A program made the translations under genes and the position numbers. Source: Sipunculus nudus (taxonomy: Eukaryota > Annelida > Sipuncula > Golfingiida > Sipunculidae). Taken from it: a stretch of 64,000 nt of DNA. Below are positions 13,595-26,513 of the stretch, piece after piece; the stretch's first letter is position 1; every line of letters starts with the position of its first letter. Below the pieces are notes generated by a model. The model was given only the letters and a program-made list of their open reading frames with translations. It made no database searches and was not told the DNA's origin. The stretch is from assembly GCA_026874595.1 (NCBI GenBank), contig CM049310.1:48309058-48373057 (forward strand), written 5' to 3'.

Positions 13595-15165
13595 GTAAGT
13601 TCATTCACTGATTACAGGCCACCATGTCATATACCATTGTGTGCCAACCTTGGCAAAACATCTCATAATGGAGGTTCACTGTTACACAGACCACCATGTC
13701 ACATTTTCATTTTGTACTCAGTATTCAGGTTCGTCTTCATAATATAGACGTGCCCAAGAGATTGCAAACAGTAACCTTACATACCGGGCGAACCACTTAA
13801 GGATGACCAAAGAAGAATTAAGTGTTCTGAGATGGTAATACAATACAGTCTGACGCAACTGGAAAATTGGAAGCTTCGGGGTATTTCTTAACAACTTGAA
13901 ACGAAATAAATACAAGCCGGATTTAAACTGAACCACTCCATTGGTTATCATAATGGAATTCCTGTGTAAAGCGCCCAGTTTTTTCACCTTTGTATCCAGG
14001 GCGTGTCTAAGTTCATCCGTGACGTCATTTTATAACGTAAAATTAATCGTGTTTGTTGATACCAATACCAGTACCACGAGTGTACTGTTACACCACGAGT
14101 GTATCAGCGTACAATTTGAAATAAAGCAGACTGGGAAAACAGAGAGCTTCTTTTGGCTTGAAACACTTTAAACTTAACCCATAGGTTATACAAGAGGGTT
14201 TTCCAAAACAATGTGTTACCCTCTATAGTCCAGCCTGTAAGCCTATCATTGACGTTACATTTGAACAGTTTTTTTTTGTTCTGTATATTGAGGCACATAA
14301 AGGTATGTATACTCCTTGTATTACCATTAGCAAGTTGGGGTTACAAGGGTTATAAAACCTCTTACCTATTGGTGACTTTTTGCTGAAAGGAGTACGCGAG
14401 TCTGAATTATCCTGACCCAGTTCTCGAGTCCGAAATAAGGACTCCATTTTTTATTTTTGGCAATTATACTTGAATTTATAATAATTATGCCTGAGATTAT
14501 GCCTGTTTATTTAAATTGTTTCTTACCAAAACATTAATTCTCACAGGCTTGAATGGGTCACATGGGTCATGCTATATTCCTTAATTGTTTGTGCACGTCC
14601 TTTTTAAAATTAAAATTTTCCCTGTCGCCATGGTAACAAGTACATGATCCCGATAAGGTCAATACCTGTCACCTGATCAAAAAGACTATTTGCTACCCCT
14701 TTCAGCACTACACAAAGTCATTTTCCTTTCTTTTACCAAGATTATATATTTTTTTTTATATTTATGTATTTTCTGTAAGACTAAGAACTGAGAAATGTCA
14801 CATATTTAATAGCGCTGGTGGTGGCACAAGTATGAGTAAAATGGGAAAGGACAGAAAACCTTTAACTCTAGGGAGTGACCCCTTGTGTTATTCTCAAGTT
14901 GCCCTTTTATAATACCCAATACCCATATAGGGATGGGATTGTTTAACACTAGATAAAATGCCTATGTGCAACGGCAACGCATAGTATACATGCAGCTTAA
15001 ACCAAAAGCATTTTTAATACATTTTGCGGGTCAAATATTATACATCCAGCACATGTTACCAGCGAACATACCCCGACTTTGACCTTCGAAGTAGGCGGGC
15101 CCATGTTGTGTCACCAAATACTTGACCACACTCCAACAATGCCAGGAGATTGAGGACTGTTTTCA

Positions 15166-15300
15166 AGGGCGGATCCAGGATTTAAGAAAAGGAGGGGTCC
15201 AACACAGGAGGACTAATGACAAACCTAATAAAAGGTCCCCGGGTCAGAAAAAAAGGGGGGGGGGTCCAGACCCCCTGGACCCTCACCTAGATCCGCTTCT
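15166..15300. mobile_element. Short TIR element (MITE-like) in intron 1
   Basis: The left end AGGGCGGATCCAGGAT and right end CCTAGATCCGCTTCT are inverted repeats of each other with few mismatches. The interior is G-rich then C-rich and has no coding capacity. Related fragments appear near 20567-20645 and 25679-25740, so it is a multicopy family. Confidence 0.5.
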
Positions 15301-16314
15301 GGTTTTACCGACGTCATTCAATATGTGGCTTTTCTCTGTAACTGTTTACATTTGAAATTAGCCATGGCAGCAAAGCGTCGGTCTAGCTATAGCTGGAGAA
15401 AACACCCATAAATAACATTCCCAATACAAATGGCTAAACTTTTCGGTCTATGTTTGTGTTAAGGGTACTTTCACTTCATTGTAGGTTAATAAGTTTTTCG
15501 CGTTGTTAAAAACAGTGAAAGCCCAAACATGAGTGGTGCATGGCAAACAAATATGGGTTATATGTACGCAGTAGTGTAAAATATAATTTACATATCAGTG
15601 TTTGATCAAGAGGCTGGGGGTCCAGGGAGTCCAGGGAATCCCTTTGGGCCTCTGCGGCCTTTTTTAAGGGGATTTTACAAAATTTTGAGGCCTAAAATCC
15701 TCTAGAGGACCTTTTTTTTTAGGAGATCTCTTTAGTCTTCCTGGGTTGGACCTTCCCCTTTCCCATATCCTGAATATACGCCCTTGCATATTATCCCAAA
15801 GGAGGCACTAAAAATAAAACAACACATGATCGAACCCTTCACCCAGTATATATTTTTTAAAACATATTCCAAAAACACGACATTATTCCTAATTTGAGAT
15901 ATGCAATATGCATAATGTTCTAAAAGGAAGGGGTAACGGAACTATGCACCACAACCCAAAACTGGCTACATACGGTTACATACGGTACCATCACTATCGT
16001 ACGTGATATACATAAGTGAACTGAATATATGATATGAAATCCTGATTTAAATTGTTACTACCGGTATATGAAATCATAAATTAAACTGGGTGTTACTATA
16101 TAAGCGCGTATATGATGTATACACAGAGATGGAGTTACAGCCATAGAAAACCAAAAGTTATCCGGGAACGTGACAGGAGTAACCGCAGTGTCATTATACT
16201 TGGTCTGTGTCGCGTATACTTATAACTACTGTGCCGTAGATGGTATAAATAACAAAAGGGCTAAGATTTATGACAACAAAATAAAACATGAAACTTGACG
16301 ACCATAGGTCGAGC

Positions 16315-17190
16315 GCCTGCCGAAAATTAAAACAGGACAGACAGACAGAATGGGAAATGCTTAGACTATTAAAATGAGCTATAGTTTGTGTCGATAGGAC
16401 AATTTTGCACAACATTAAGAGCAAAATAATATTTTTTTTGGTGACCTTGCCCTTGACCTTTAACCTTTTGTCACAAAAATCGAAAGACTTGCAGGAGTTC
16501 CGTTTTTCTATCAACGGTATAACTGTTTGAGATTTATGGCCCGTAGAGCGAAAAAATTAAATCTTTTTATATCCTATATGACGAGAAACGGTACGAGATT
16601 TCCCAAGATTTGGTATAAAGTCCAGTAAAACTGATCCAATGGTGCCTGGAGACCTCTCTATCTGTAAAAGTGACAACGCTAGATAAATGAAGCTATGGTT
16701 TATAGTTTTGGAGATATGGTCAAATAACTCGATATTGTAGTGTTTCAAATGCGGCTCCCCCTAGCGTATATTACCGAAAAATAATAAAAAAAATAGTTTT
16801 TGGATATTTGTGTAAGACATAAGAAATACCCGTTTCAGAAGGATTCCTGCAAAACTCTGGCCTGTAGAATGGTATATGTAAGACACAAGAAACAGCAAGC
16901 AAGGGAAATTATGGACAACTGACAAACAGACAGACATATTGACACACTGATACATATAGGAGAAGACATTTGATTAGACCATCGCATGTAGAAAGCCTAG
17001 AGGAACAAAATGAGCTATAATTTGTGTAGGTAGGAAAATAACGAACGAAGTTATGACGAAAATAAAATTTTGACTTTTTTGGTGACCTTGATCTTGACCT
17101 ATGCCCTATACTGGCCAAAAACAAAAAGTTTCAGATCGATTGCTACAAAATTGTTGCCAAGAGAGTACGGACTTACAAACACAAAAACAC
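16315..17190. repeat. Two diverged direct copies of a dispersed repeat in intron 1
   Basis: The phrase ATGAGCTATA(G/A)TTTGTGT, followed about 60-90 bases later by GGTGACCTTG(C/A)(C/T)CTTGACCT, occurs at about 16373-16460 and again at about 17010-17100. GACAGACAGACA runs lie next to each copy. No ORF of transposon type is visible. Paired TGACCTTGACCT strings are also nuclear-receptor-like half sites, but here they look repeat-borne. Confidence 0.5.
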
Positions 17191-18023
17191 ACAAATACAC
17201 AAACAGACATACGCAGCTGACGAAGATTTTCGGCAAGCAAAAGAAGCGGAAAATAATTATTTGGTCAGATGGTCACCATTTTCTTCATTTACTCCGATAT
17301 GCTTTGTAATATATTTATGTAAAAAAAAACAAGATAAACACCAGAAATACTTGAGAAACCGAAACAGGAAGTACGAAATTCAGAAATGTACTTTCCAACA
17401 ATGGCAATACACTGGAGGGAGATATTGACTTAGTGAACCTTTCTATATAGAATATCCCCAGAACCAGGTAAAGAAAAATATAGAAGGAAATACAACTAAA
17501 TAGATGTTGTTAGTACATGTGTGCTCGTGCTTGTTGGTGTTAACGTGTGTGTGTTGGGGGGGGGGTTCTCTTCAGGATAACTTATCGACGGAAATGAACA
17601 TTTCAAAAGCGCTTGCTATTGAAAGGATTCATCGTGTAATTTTTTTGTGACTATATCACACAAGCGATCATTATGAGCTGAAATGTTAGATAGGAAAACT
17701 GAAATATTAGACATAATGTCATAATTCCTCCTAATATAACATACAATAAATATAGATGTTTCTATATCAACTTGAAGACGCTTCCTGAATTTTCTTGTAT
17801 AATTTTATTTAAACATTTTTTCTTGAAATATTTTCCCCAATTTCTTTCCATCAATGTAAATATTACTATTAAATTCAGTTATGTTTCATTCACATATATC
17901 TTTAGCAGACCCATATTAAGATGCGACAAGAGGAATATCTTTAAATGAATTTTAACTGTTTGACAAAACAGTAAACTAGTTTTGGGAATGTTTCATACTG
18001 ATAACATGTATTTATGTCTTCAG

Positions 18024-18141
18024 TTATGAGGCCACCGAAGATAGAGGAAGGGCCCGAAGTAACTGAAGGTGACACAGCGTGGATCATGGGAGGAAAACCT
18101 CTTGTACTTACATGTACTGCAAGCGGTACTCCGACGCCCAG
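18024..18141 (+). CDS. L1CAM-like gene, exon 2 (Ig1, N-terminal half)
   Basis: The acceptor is TGTCTTCAG and the donor CCCAG|GTATGT. It starts in phase 1 and ends in phase 2, matching the neighbouring exons. The peptide begins with a PPKIEEGP-like edge strand and contains LVLTCTASG, the first Cys of an Ig I-set domain. The pattern MxPPxI near the mature N terminus, then a first Cys in an LxCxASG context, is typical of L1-family Ig1. Confidence 0.7.
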
Positions 18142-20115
18142 GTATGTTAAACAGTAGTATGTAACAGCAGTGATAACATACCAATATACCAATAAGGTGA
18201 TTTTTGTTAATTTTTACATAGCCCTGACATTTACTTTCGCCAAAAAAGGCTACTCATTTATACCCGTGTTTTAAATTGTTTTTTTACTAAACTTTGTACA
18301 AGGGTGACTCCTGCCAGATTGATGCTTATCCCTTGTACACTACTGGATGCAGCTATTCATATATTATTACTTCTGTCAAAATCAAATTGATCCGGCGGAA
18401 GTTATGTTTTAGCCAAGTCTATAATATTATCTGTCTATTGGCTTACTGTTATCACAAAACAGGTATTGACTCATCCACTGGACACGTGCTGAGGTGGGCG
18501 ATAAAGGGATTAAGATGTTGAGGCAGATTAATCCGGTTGTGGATGCTAGAACTTTTATCTTAATTTGTTGTTCAGCAATTCATAATTGATTTCCACCGCC
18601 TCGAAACATATCGACGGTGCACTTCAGTACTGAGTCAGTGATCCAGGGAAGGATGATATTGTAAATTTAAATTATACAGAATGCCCACCATTCATGTATG
18701 TGATTTAGGAATATAGAGAAAGGGAGGCTTATATTTCGTGAATATTAGATATTAAGGCATGTATTCCTTTTCTGACATTTGAACTAAGGATACTCTTTTT
18801 CAATGCTAATGTACATGAAAAGTGAAAACGATATTAAGCCACCGTTAATAAAATTATGAAAAATGTATGTAAGAGTCAGTTACCAAGCACTCTTCGTAGT
18901 ATTAACAGTATGTCATTTTATTACTTGAAACAAGCAATGTCCCAGTTCATTAACCAATGAATTTGTGATTTTTTTTATACTGAACTGGTTTAGTTTACTT
19001 TCTTTGAGAAGATATTTTCACAAACTCTTTAGCACCTTATTTTCGGATAACGGGGCAAATGGGGTTTTAATATATATGTGGGCCTATGTATACAGAGGTG
19101 GCTGTAAAATGTTACATCCGTGTTAAGCGGGAGTATATGGCAGTTCGAGGCGTGGTTAATTACTGTACCGATGAAAGGGCAGCTAGTATGCGGCATGATG
19201 ATACCAGGCGTATAGGCTGGGAAAGTAAACCCACAGACCTGTTAATTACAGTACAAACAAGTAGAGTCAATTCAGATAGCATCCGGCCCGGTGCATGCTA
19301 TACATTGTAAATACGTGCATGGGGTATGTATCATATGTGTACCTATATGATATCCCAACGGTAATGACGCTTTTCCATAGAGTGTAACATATTTTTCATA
19401 CATGTGGTTTATAAATGCGTACCACGACTTTTGTTAGTATAACACAGCTTTCAATATATCTGTTGAAAGAATGTTCCTACTACTTCATATCATTCATTTC
19501 ATTTGACTATACATTTTATAGTACTCATATGAAGTTTTAAAGAATAACTATACCAGTTTGAAAGTCGTGGCGTGATCCCAGCCCTAGGTATAATATCTCT
19601 GTCATTCGTTGTTTGAAAATCATCTTGATTTAAATACAACTCGGGTATGATCTGAATTCAGACAAGTGAATATGTTCAGTTAAAATCTTCCATTTGTAAC
19701 TAGAAAATATAATAAATAGTTTGCGTTTTGTCTTAACATGTGCTATTCACTATCATCCTTTCTTATTAGTCGTAGTCAAGGAAAGTACACTTCCTTGTAC
19801 AGTCAAAAGAAAATTTAAAGGGGGATAACTTTCTTTGAACATATGCTATATAATTTTTTTTTCAAATTTGACGAAAATATATATTTGTCATTTCCGCCCT
19901 TTTAAGACTTTATCGAGTCGTTGGTATCATTATAACTTTATTTTAATGAAAGCTCAACACATCTATCGTGAAGAATACCGTACATGCTATTTTATGTTTT
20001 ATCATTATTTTATATGTTTTGACAAATTAATCTTGAGCCACATCAAGGCAGCATGTTTTCTCATTGTTACAAGTTGTTATATTAAAATATTTTATAGTCT
20101 TGATTTTTTTTTTAG

Positions 20116-20360
20116 AATTTACAGAATTAAAGTTATTCAAAACGTTATCAAAGAACAAGATTACTATGTGAAATTTGATTGCTGTGCGAGATTAGATAAC
20201 ACAAATTGTACTAACAGCATCCATTGGACAAAGAATGGTGTAAACATACCAAGCGCAACGGAACATGAGCTTAGGGTCACAGAGTCGGGTACGTACCGAT
20301 GTATTGCAAGGAACAAACATGGGACAACGTGGTCGTCTCCTGTCAAGGTTGATATACCAA
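20116..20360 (+). CDS. L1CAM-like gene, exon 3 (Ig1, C-terminal half)
   Basis: A T-rich acceptor (TTTTTTTTTAG) is followed by 245 bases ending IPS|GTAAGT. Spliced to exon 2 in phase 2, it completes an Arg codon. The peptide contains IHWTKNGV, the core Trp, and ESGTYRCIARNKHG, the second Cys with the Y-x-C signature. An additional Cys pair (CCARLDNTNC) sits near the start. It ends in phase 1. The open frame upstream of 20116 is intronic. Confidence 0.75.
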
Positions 20361-20874
20361 GTAAGTTCTACTTCTGTGCATTGATTTACAGCATCAAATG
20401 TGAAAGATAAATATTAGTACACAACAGGACATTGACTGGTGTCACATATTTTATCTTAGTTCTTTATATTACGGTGAATACTGTGTCCCTAATATCGCCC
20501 AGAAGCCTACAGGTCAAGTTGAATAGATTTTGTAGGATATTTGTGATGTATGGATACATTGCAGAAGCAGGTCTAGGGGTCCGGACCCCTCCCCATTTCA
20601 GCCACCTCAACCTTTTTTTTAAGGTTTTAATGTTCCGCCCCTGCATTTGATATCCATTGTAAGACGGTATAGGTGGCGCTCCATGTAACGCCGAGTCCAA
20701 TGAAGCCGTTGCAGTATACACAGCCGTGTACGCTATTTTGGTTCGAAAACTCTCTTTTATTATTTATTTGCCCGGGAATCATGCATGTTTGGTAAGCTGG
20801 AACATGAATCAAACTTGTATATAAGGGCAGATTATGACATCGCGTATCTATTGTTTTGTTTACGTTTTTGAAAG

Positions 20875-21063
20875 GGCTGGATGTTATTGAAACTAACGAG
20901 GTTATTGACGTTGTGGTCAAGATTGGTCAGCCACTTCTACTCAACTGCTCAATGTCTGGCGTGGATAGTGTACCTGTAGCGAAACCGAGGTGGAGGATTG
21001 GATCTAGGAAAAATACAGCCGTAGATGCAAGTAATACAGACAAACGAGCAACAAACGAGAAGG
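20875..21063 (+). CDS. L1CAM-like gene, exon 4 (Ig2, N-terminal half)
   Basis: The acceptor is TTTTTGAAAG and the donor AAGG|GTATGT; it is phase 1 at both ends. The peptide has IGQPLLLNCSMSG (first Ig Cys) and KPRWRIGS (core Trp). The upstream polypyrimidine tract is modest but the phase and domain order fit. Confidence 0.65.
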
Positions 21064-22236
21064 GTATGTATAAAGTATAAATTAACATAATAAATCAACA
21101 TTAATTTATTCATAGAACTATTTCCTCAGTAGACGAATTTGGTACAGCCCAACCATTTTGTAACCCATAAAATGCGATATGTTGATCGAAGCTATTATTA
21201 TACAACAAAGTAGCATATTGAGTAGTGTCCACTAAAATCACACCAATCAGGAAGTAGATGCAGATGTTTTAGATTATAATCAGGAAAGCCCAGATTTGTG
21301 TTCTCGTCTTCCTGTAACTGTGTTTGCTACCCTTCATTTCAATGCTCAAACATTCAGAATGTATAATTTAAATACAAAAAGGAGAAATCATTGTCTTCAT
21401 GACAAATACATCAGCAGAGACACAGGATCTGCAAAATGGCAAAATGGTAAATATTCCCTAATAATCTGCGTTTAGAAATGTTTCACGTGCAACATGGATT
21501 CATTTAAGTTAAAAGTTGAAAAAAGGTCGAGGGAACAATGTTGCCGGAGGGGTATGTAATAAAGGATCGAAAGAGTCCCTACCAATATGTAGAATGTTCT
21601 GCAATTTCTAGAGCATGAATTGGAGCCAAACTTAACCTTTTTCGTTGCTGATTTTAATACAGTGATAAATAATGCAAAATACTACGCTATAAAAGTCTGT
21701 GGAATATCTGAACTGAAGTACATCAGTACCATCATTAAGAGAATTGTAAATGTTCCCCATCTCGGTCCTAGGGAACGGGCACTTGCCATTAACCACCTCC
21801 CCCCACCCCCCTCCGAACCCCCCCCCCCCCCCACCCCCGTCCCGTTACACTTGATTCAAATAACGAACTTTCCTGTGAGCAGGCCAAACAAAGCATAATA
21901 AAGAATTTAGAAGGATAAACATTAGGAAATTAGAAAAATAAACATTGTAATCGATACCTATCGAGAGGGGTTATTCAGCATATCTAATCATTTAGATAAC
22001 GTTATGATCTAGTGACTTATTATAAATATGTATACTGATCATAATACCAGGTTTTTAATAATGTTATGTTGGTCTAATATGAATTTAAAACAGCTTTTGG
22101 GCTGATGTTTGGTATAGGGGTTTTTGATGATATTGATACTTTAAATTCACTTCTACTTACTGCCGTTACTTTCCGGAAGCCTGATTTTCTATCTACTGCC
22201 TTAACTTACGGGAAGCCTAATGTTCTTTTGATTGCT

Positions 22237-22925
22237 GTGTTACAGATGTCTGTTTAATTGTGCACAGGGGTGTTCCATGTGTTGTTGACATTTGGTTCGT
22301 GTGGCACGCGTGGCTCGTTGCTGTAGCAACCTCGTAATGTAATGTTCTTTGGGCGATTGTATCATGTTAGGCTCTTTTGGATTGTTCGTGAAATAGAATT
22401 TTCTAAAATTTTCGGATGAAAAGTTATAAATAGGGGGCTGTGTTTTAGAGCCGGGTAGAGGAGAGAGAAATATTCCAGCGGACACAGAAGAATGTGAGTC
22501 AGTTTGTGGACCTTTCCGATAAATGCAGCAGTTATAGATCTTCTTCGAATTTGTAATGGGTTTTATTTAGTCTTAAGTTTCTTTCGGGATTATTAAAAGA
22601 ACTTCACTTTTGGATTACAGCAGATTGATATGTGATTGAATAGGACTATTATTCTTTGAGAAGATTTACGTGAACTGTTCATCTGGATTGTAAATTTTAA
22701 AGGACTTGTTGTCGCTGTGACAGTAGTGGTATCCAGGTTATTTATTATACTGTGTAATTGTATTGATTTGCTGTTGTACTGTTGTTATTCTGTGAAATTG
22801 TATTGATTTAGTGTATTGTAATGTTAGGGTTGTTTTAAGAATTAATTATAATTATTTGTTAACAAAAAACCACAGACTTCTTTATTCATTCTGCTAGACA
22901 TTTCACGCTGCCAATTGTTACAGAA
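22237..22925 (+). mobile_element. Candidate solo LTR or promoter-bearing retroelement fragment
   Basis: The segment starts TGTTACAGATG and ends near CAATTGTTACA. It contains a TATA box (TTATAAATAGGGG, about 22424) followed by a GAGAGAGAAATATTCC-type leader. It interrupts the diverged GGAAGCCTGATGTTCT minisatellite, whose degenerate copies lie on both sides (about 22165-22230 and from 22983), so it is an insertion. I found no clear target-site duplication and no gag or pol. Confidence 0.35.
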
Positions 22926-22982
22926 TCTGACTTCGTGATCTGTTTTTTTTTATATTAGGTTCCGTAACAGCTGTTACTTTCT

Positions 22983-23448
22983 CTAAATCTATTGATTGCC
23001 GTAACTTAAAGGAAGCCTGATGTTCTATTTATTGCCGTTGCTAACCGGAAGCCTGATGTTCTATTGCTTGCCGTTACTTTCAGGAAGTCTGATGTTCTAT
23101 TGCTTGCCGTTACTTTCAGGTAGCCTTGTGTTCTATTTATTGTCGTTACTTTCAGGACGCCTGATGTTCTATTGCTTGCCCGTTACTTTCAGGAAGCCTG
23201 ATGTTCTATTGCTTGGCGTTACTTTCAGGAAGCCTGATGTTCTATTGCTTGCCGTTACTTTCAGGAAGCCTGATGTTCTATTGCTTGCCGTTACTTTCAG
23301 GAAGCCTGATGTTCTATTGCTTGGCGTTACCTTCAGGAAGCCTGATGTTCTATATATTGATTGCCCTTACTTTCAGGAAGCCTGATGTTCTATTGATTGC
23401 CGTTACTTTCAGGAAGCCTGATGTTCTATTGCTTGCCGTTTCTTTCAG
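22983..23448 (+). repeat. Minisatellite carrying copies of the exon 5 splice acceptor
   Basis: About twelve units of about 36 bases with consensus TTACTTTCAGGAAGCCTGATGT plus TCTATTGCTTGCCG run up to exon 5. Each well-kept unit contains a pyrimidine tract, CAG, and the first bases of the exon (G(G/A)AGCCTGATGTTC). The array therefore repeats the intron-exon boundary of exon 5 many times. Degenerate units also lie at about 22165-22230, beyond an insertion. Open frames across it are simply the 36-base periodicity. Confidence 0.85.
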
Positions 23449-23571
23449 GGAGCCTGATGTTCGCTTACATCATGAAGAATGATGCATCGTATCTGTACTT
23501 CTGCACCGCCTATAATCCAGCGCTTAAAAGCAGCGAAGTGGTCAAGACTTACAGACTCAGCATTCCAAACC
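23449..23571 (+). CDS. L1CAM-like gene, exon 5 (Ig2, C-terminal half)
   Basis: The acceptor is TTTCTTTCAG and the donor AACC|GTATGT; it is phase 1 at both ends. The peptide starts GSLMFAYIMKND and contains YLYFCTAYNP, matching the GNLxFxxVxxxD...YxCxAxxP pattern of L1/neuroglian Ig2. The same start is repeated upstream as a minisatellite, but only this last copy continues into the Ig sequence. Confidence 0.75.
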
Positions 23572-23586
23572 GTATGTAAAATATTC

Positions 23587-23962
23587 AGGGGCGTCAATAC
23601 AGGAGGGATGGGGGTATATACCCCCCTCCCCCCCCCCCCACACACACACTTTTTAATCAAGGGGGATGGTCAATGAAATCACCCCCCCCCCCGATATTCA
23701 GAGTATATAGACTTGTGATTTTATTTTTAGGCTTACTATGAAATATTAATTATATAAACCTTGTTTAGAATTAACATATACTCGAAACAAAATATCTTAT
23801 TCATTTTAAATAATACTTAATTGTAATATATTTGAAATGTGTCATACAGACAATAAGTGGTATATGTGTGTGTTTACAATCAAGTTCTCCCAAATTTGAT
23901 TATCCTCCCATGCCTACGGGTCATCCCCCTCTCTACACCCTTGAATATAAATTGACGCCGCT
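23587..23962. mobile_element. Short inverted-repeat element, copy 2 (MITE-like)
   Basis: It starts AGGGGCGTCAATACAGG and ends AATTGACGCCGCT, the same ends as the element at 5354-5900. It contains C-runs and A/T-rich middle sequence related to that copy, and it sits just inside intron 5. Confidence 0.55.
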
Positions 23963-24542
23963 AGAAATATTCCCATTATTACCTTATATGACCAGACTTT
24001 TTAATTCTGTACAGGATATCAGATACATTTCCGTGCAAGTTCTAAAGTTTTAAATGTAACTAGGCACTTTGGGTACAATATTTACCTGCTGCATTTGGGG
24101 CAAAGTCGTATAACCAATATTGAAATACGTCTTACAATGGTTTGTACATATTTTAAATCTCATGTAGACTGTTTATCCATAAGACTAGTTTATTTGTTGA
24201 TTTGATTTACGGATAAGCTCTATAGATAAGCTCAAAACATTTGTTTTATTGTTTATTTAATTATATTTATTCAAAAGCAAGGCTCATCAGGTACATGCAC
24301 GGCGCTTTAACTACTATGAGTACTGCTGAGAAAGTGCATGTGTAATTTATAATTGACAAAGGGTAATTAAAACATTTATATCTGATATTTAGTGAATATA
24401 CAACTCTGGAAAAAGGACAACTTTATACGTATCATTTACTTTTGACGTAAGATTTTAAAACCCTTTTAACGTTTCACCCCATGTTACATTTAGTGAATAT
24501 TAATGAATATTATAGTGATAATGCCTGTTTAATCCTTTACAG

Positions 24543-24648
24543 CGAATGAGCCGCTGAGAGAGGGTCCGCTCATAAGCCTTTATACATCAAAAGACATAAT
24601 TGGGTATGCGGGCCAGTCAGCGACAGTGTTCTGTTTCACCGGTGGATA
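24543..24648 (+). CDS. L1CAM-like gene, exon 6 (Ig3, N-terminal half)
   Basis: The acceptor is TCCTTTACAG and the donor GGATA|GTGAGT. It enters in phase 1 and leaves in phase 2. The peptide contains AGQSATVFCFTGGY, close to the L1/neuroglian Ig3 first-Cys strand (G-x-x-L-x-C-x-x-x-G). Confidence 0.7.
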
Positions 24649-24844
24649 GTGAGTATCTTCGAAAAAAGACATGTTTTTGTGTGTTAGATTAGTTGTCATT
24701 AAGTGTGTTCTTTCGAGATCGACTCATGCATGTACGTTCTATAAACTTGCACTGCTTCATTCTCGATGTTGAAAAAAAAGTCATACTTTACATGAAAGCT
24801 CCAGATAAAGTCCATGAGCGATATCATTAATAAAACATTCTAAC

Positions 24845-25140
24845 CGGCTTCCGTGGCCTAGGGTTAAAGCACAGGTCTCAAACCCGAGAGATCGTGAGTT
24901 CAAATCTCAGCTAAGGTTTTAAGATTTTTTACGATCGGCCCCCGCCAAGGATTAGCGCTCTGCAGGCTTAATGAGGAGACTGTCCAACACAAGCGACCGC
25001 GCCTTTCGGGGGTTCCTCTGTGTCATGACCTTGTTGATCCGCAATGTGGACCCGAAGGAGTGGTAACACCGAGCCTGGTTGGCGCCAAAAGTATCTCGTT
25101 CAAGCTCATGGCGTGTAGTCCGAAACCGGAATGGAATGGA
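24845..25140 (+). mobile_element. tRNA-derived SINE in intron 6
   Basis: The head looks like a tRNA gene: an A-box-like TGGCCTAGGGTTAAAGC followed about 35 bases later by a B-box-like GAGTTCAAATCTC. It continues into a non-tRNA body (AGGATTAGCGCTCTGCAGG and on) and ends near a GGAATGGAATGGAAG string. Lack of a normal acceptor-stem pairing and the long body argue against a functional tRNA gene. I cannot assign the SINE superfamily with confidence. Confidence 0.6.
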
Positions 25141-25314
25141 AGAAAATTCTATATAACATTCTATACAACGCTTTCCATATGTAAAAAGGAAACCATATAT
25201 TTTTTCTAGGGCCATTGTGATTCTCAATATAAACCATATTCCTGGCACGGTTCTGATTTCACATAAACTATTAAACTTATAGACAAAGTAATAAGCTTTT
25301 ACTCCTTTTTCCAG

Positions 25315-25475
25315 TCCTCTCCGTCTTGCTCAGTGGAAGTTCTGTAGCAGAGACGAACCTTTCCCAGATTCCGAAAGGTACGACCAGACGATGTACAATC
25401 TAAAACGGGGAGAAGATCGATGCCTACGATGCACAATAAATAATAACCCCAAAAACATAATGATATATGTTCGAT
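25315..25475 (+). CDS. L1CAM-like gene, exon 7 (Ig3, C-terminal half)
   Basis: The acceptor is CTTTTTCCAG and the donor CGAT|GTAAGT; phase 2 in, phase 1 out. The peptide has AQWKFCSRDE (core Trp) and GEDRCLRCTINNN (second Cys; CxxC here). The second-Cys strand lacks the usual Y-x-C Tyr, so the domain is diverged. Confidence 0.65.
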
Positions 25476-26513
25476 GTAAGTATATTTTAACGTTTTACGT
25501 TTCGTCCAATTTGATTTGATATTTGCAACGGTCGCTTTTTCCTAGCATTGAAGCTTCAAAGGGACATCAATCCTTAACATTCAACATTAATGTGATTTTT
25601 GTTAGTTAATTATCATCTTTCATGGCATCTTGTACTATTTTAAACTTTTATAGTAAACGCTTGTCCACACTCTTCTTCAGGGGCGGATACAGGATTTTAG
25701 AAAAAAAAGTTTTTTTTTTTTTTGGGGGGGGGGGGGCGGTTGGCATCCGATCCAATAGTAGAGAAACTATTATGAAAATTTCTTGGTTATAAATTAATTT
25801 AGCGATGTCTCGTTTACGCAAATTCACATTTTCTATATTTGTTTCTTCTTAAAGGTGCCCATTCACCTAAATTTTGAAAAAGAATTTATGTTATTTCTGG
25901 CTTCTACTGTGTAAATATTAATGATCTAACGGTAATGGTTAGAATGGGTTCTGGTTATAAAAAGTTCGTATAACGCCTCCGTATAGGATGTGTGAGCTTG
26001 TTTATCAACAACGTGTTTGCAGCAGTATAGACAAACAGGGAAGACATGTACCCTCAGGTGGTAGGTTGCATATATGCAGAGATAGAAAGATCACTTGTTG
26101 CAAAATGCCATTCGCAAAGCTCTGGCTTATCTCACTTGCCGCCAGATGCCCTTGTTGAATTTGTGTTCATTATTTTGGTGGGGCCCCACACATTATAAAC
26201 ACGTTGATATAAGCAAAAATAAGCAGCCTGTGTACCACGTTTTCTGTCTTATCATTTTAAAGCTCCAAGGGATTACCTATAGTTTATGAAGGTCAGATAG
26301 GTGATTAGGCCCTTTAAGGGATATTACCTTACTTACACCTGACCTACAACATATGGATATCAGCACAAAAGTTAAACATAAAACGTTGCCCCATTCCTTT
26401 CAGCATACTCACCATTTATATATGTACTGCATCTATTTAAAGAATCGTAGAATGAAACACCACACATGTAGAATATAATACCAGATACTTTTATCACGAG
26501 GTTTCTTTTACAG

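Noticed and set aside
22983-23448. Repeat protein encoded by the 36-base minisatellite
   Set aside because: The frames are open only because the unit length is a multiple of three; the array is intronic and repeats a splice acceptor.
24845-24920. Functional tRNA gene
   Set aside because: A- and B-box-like sequences are present, but stems are not convincing and it continues into a SINE body.
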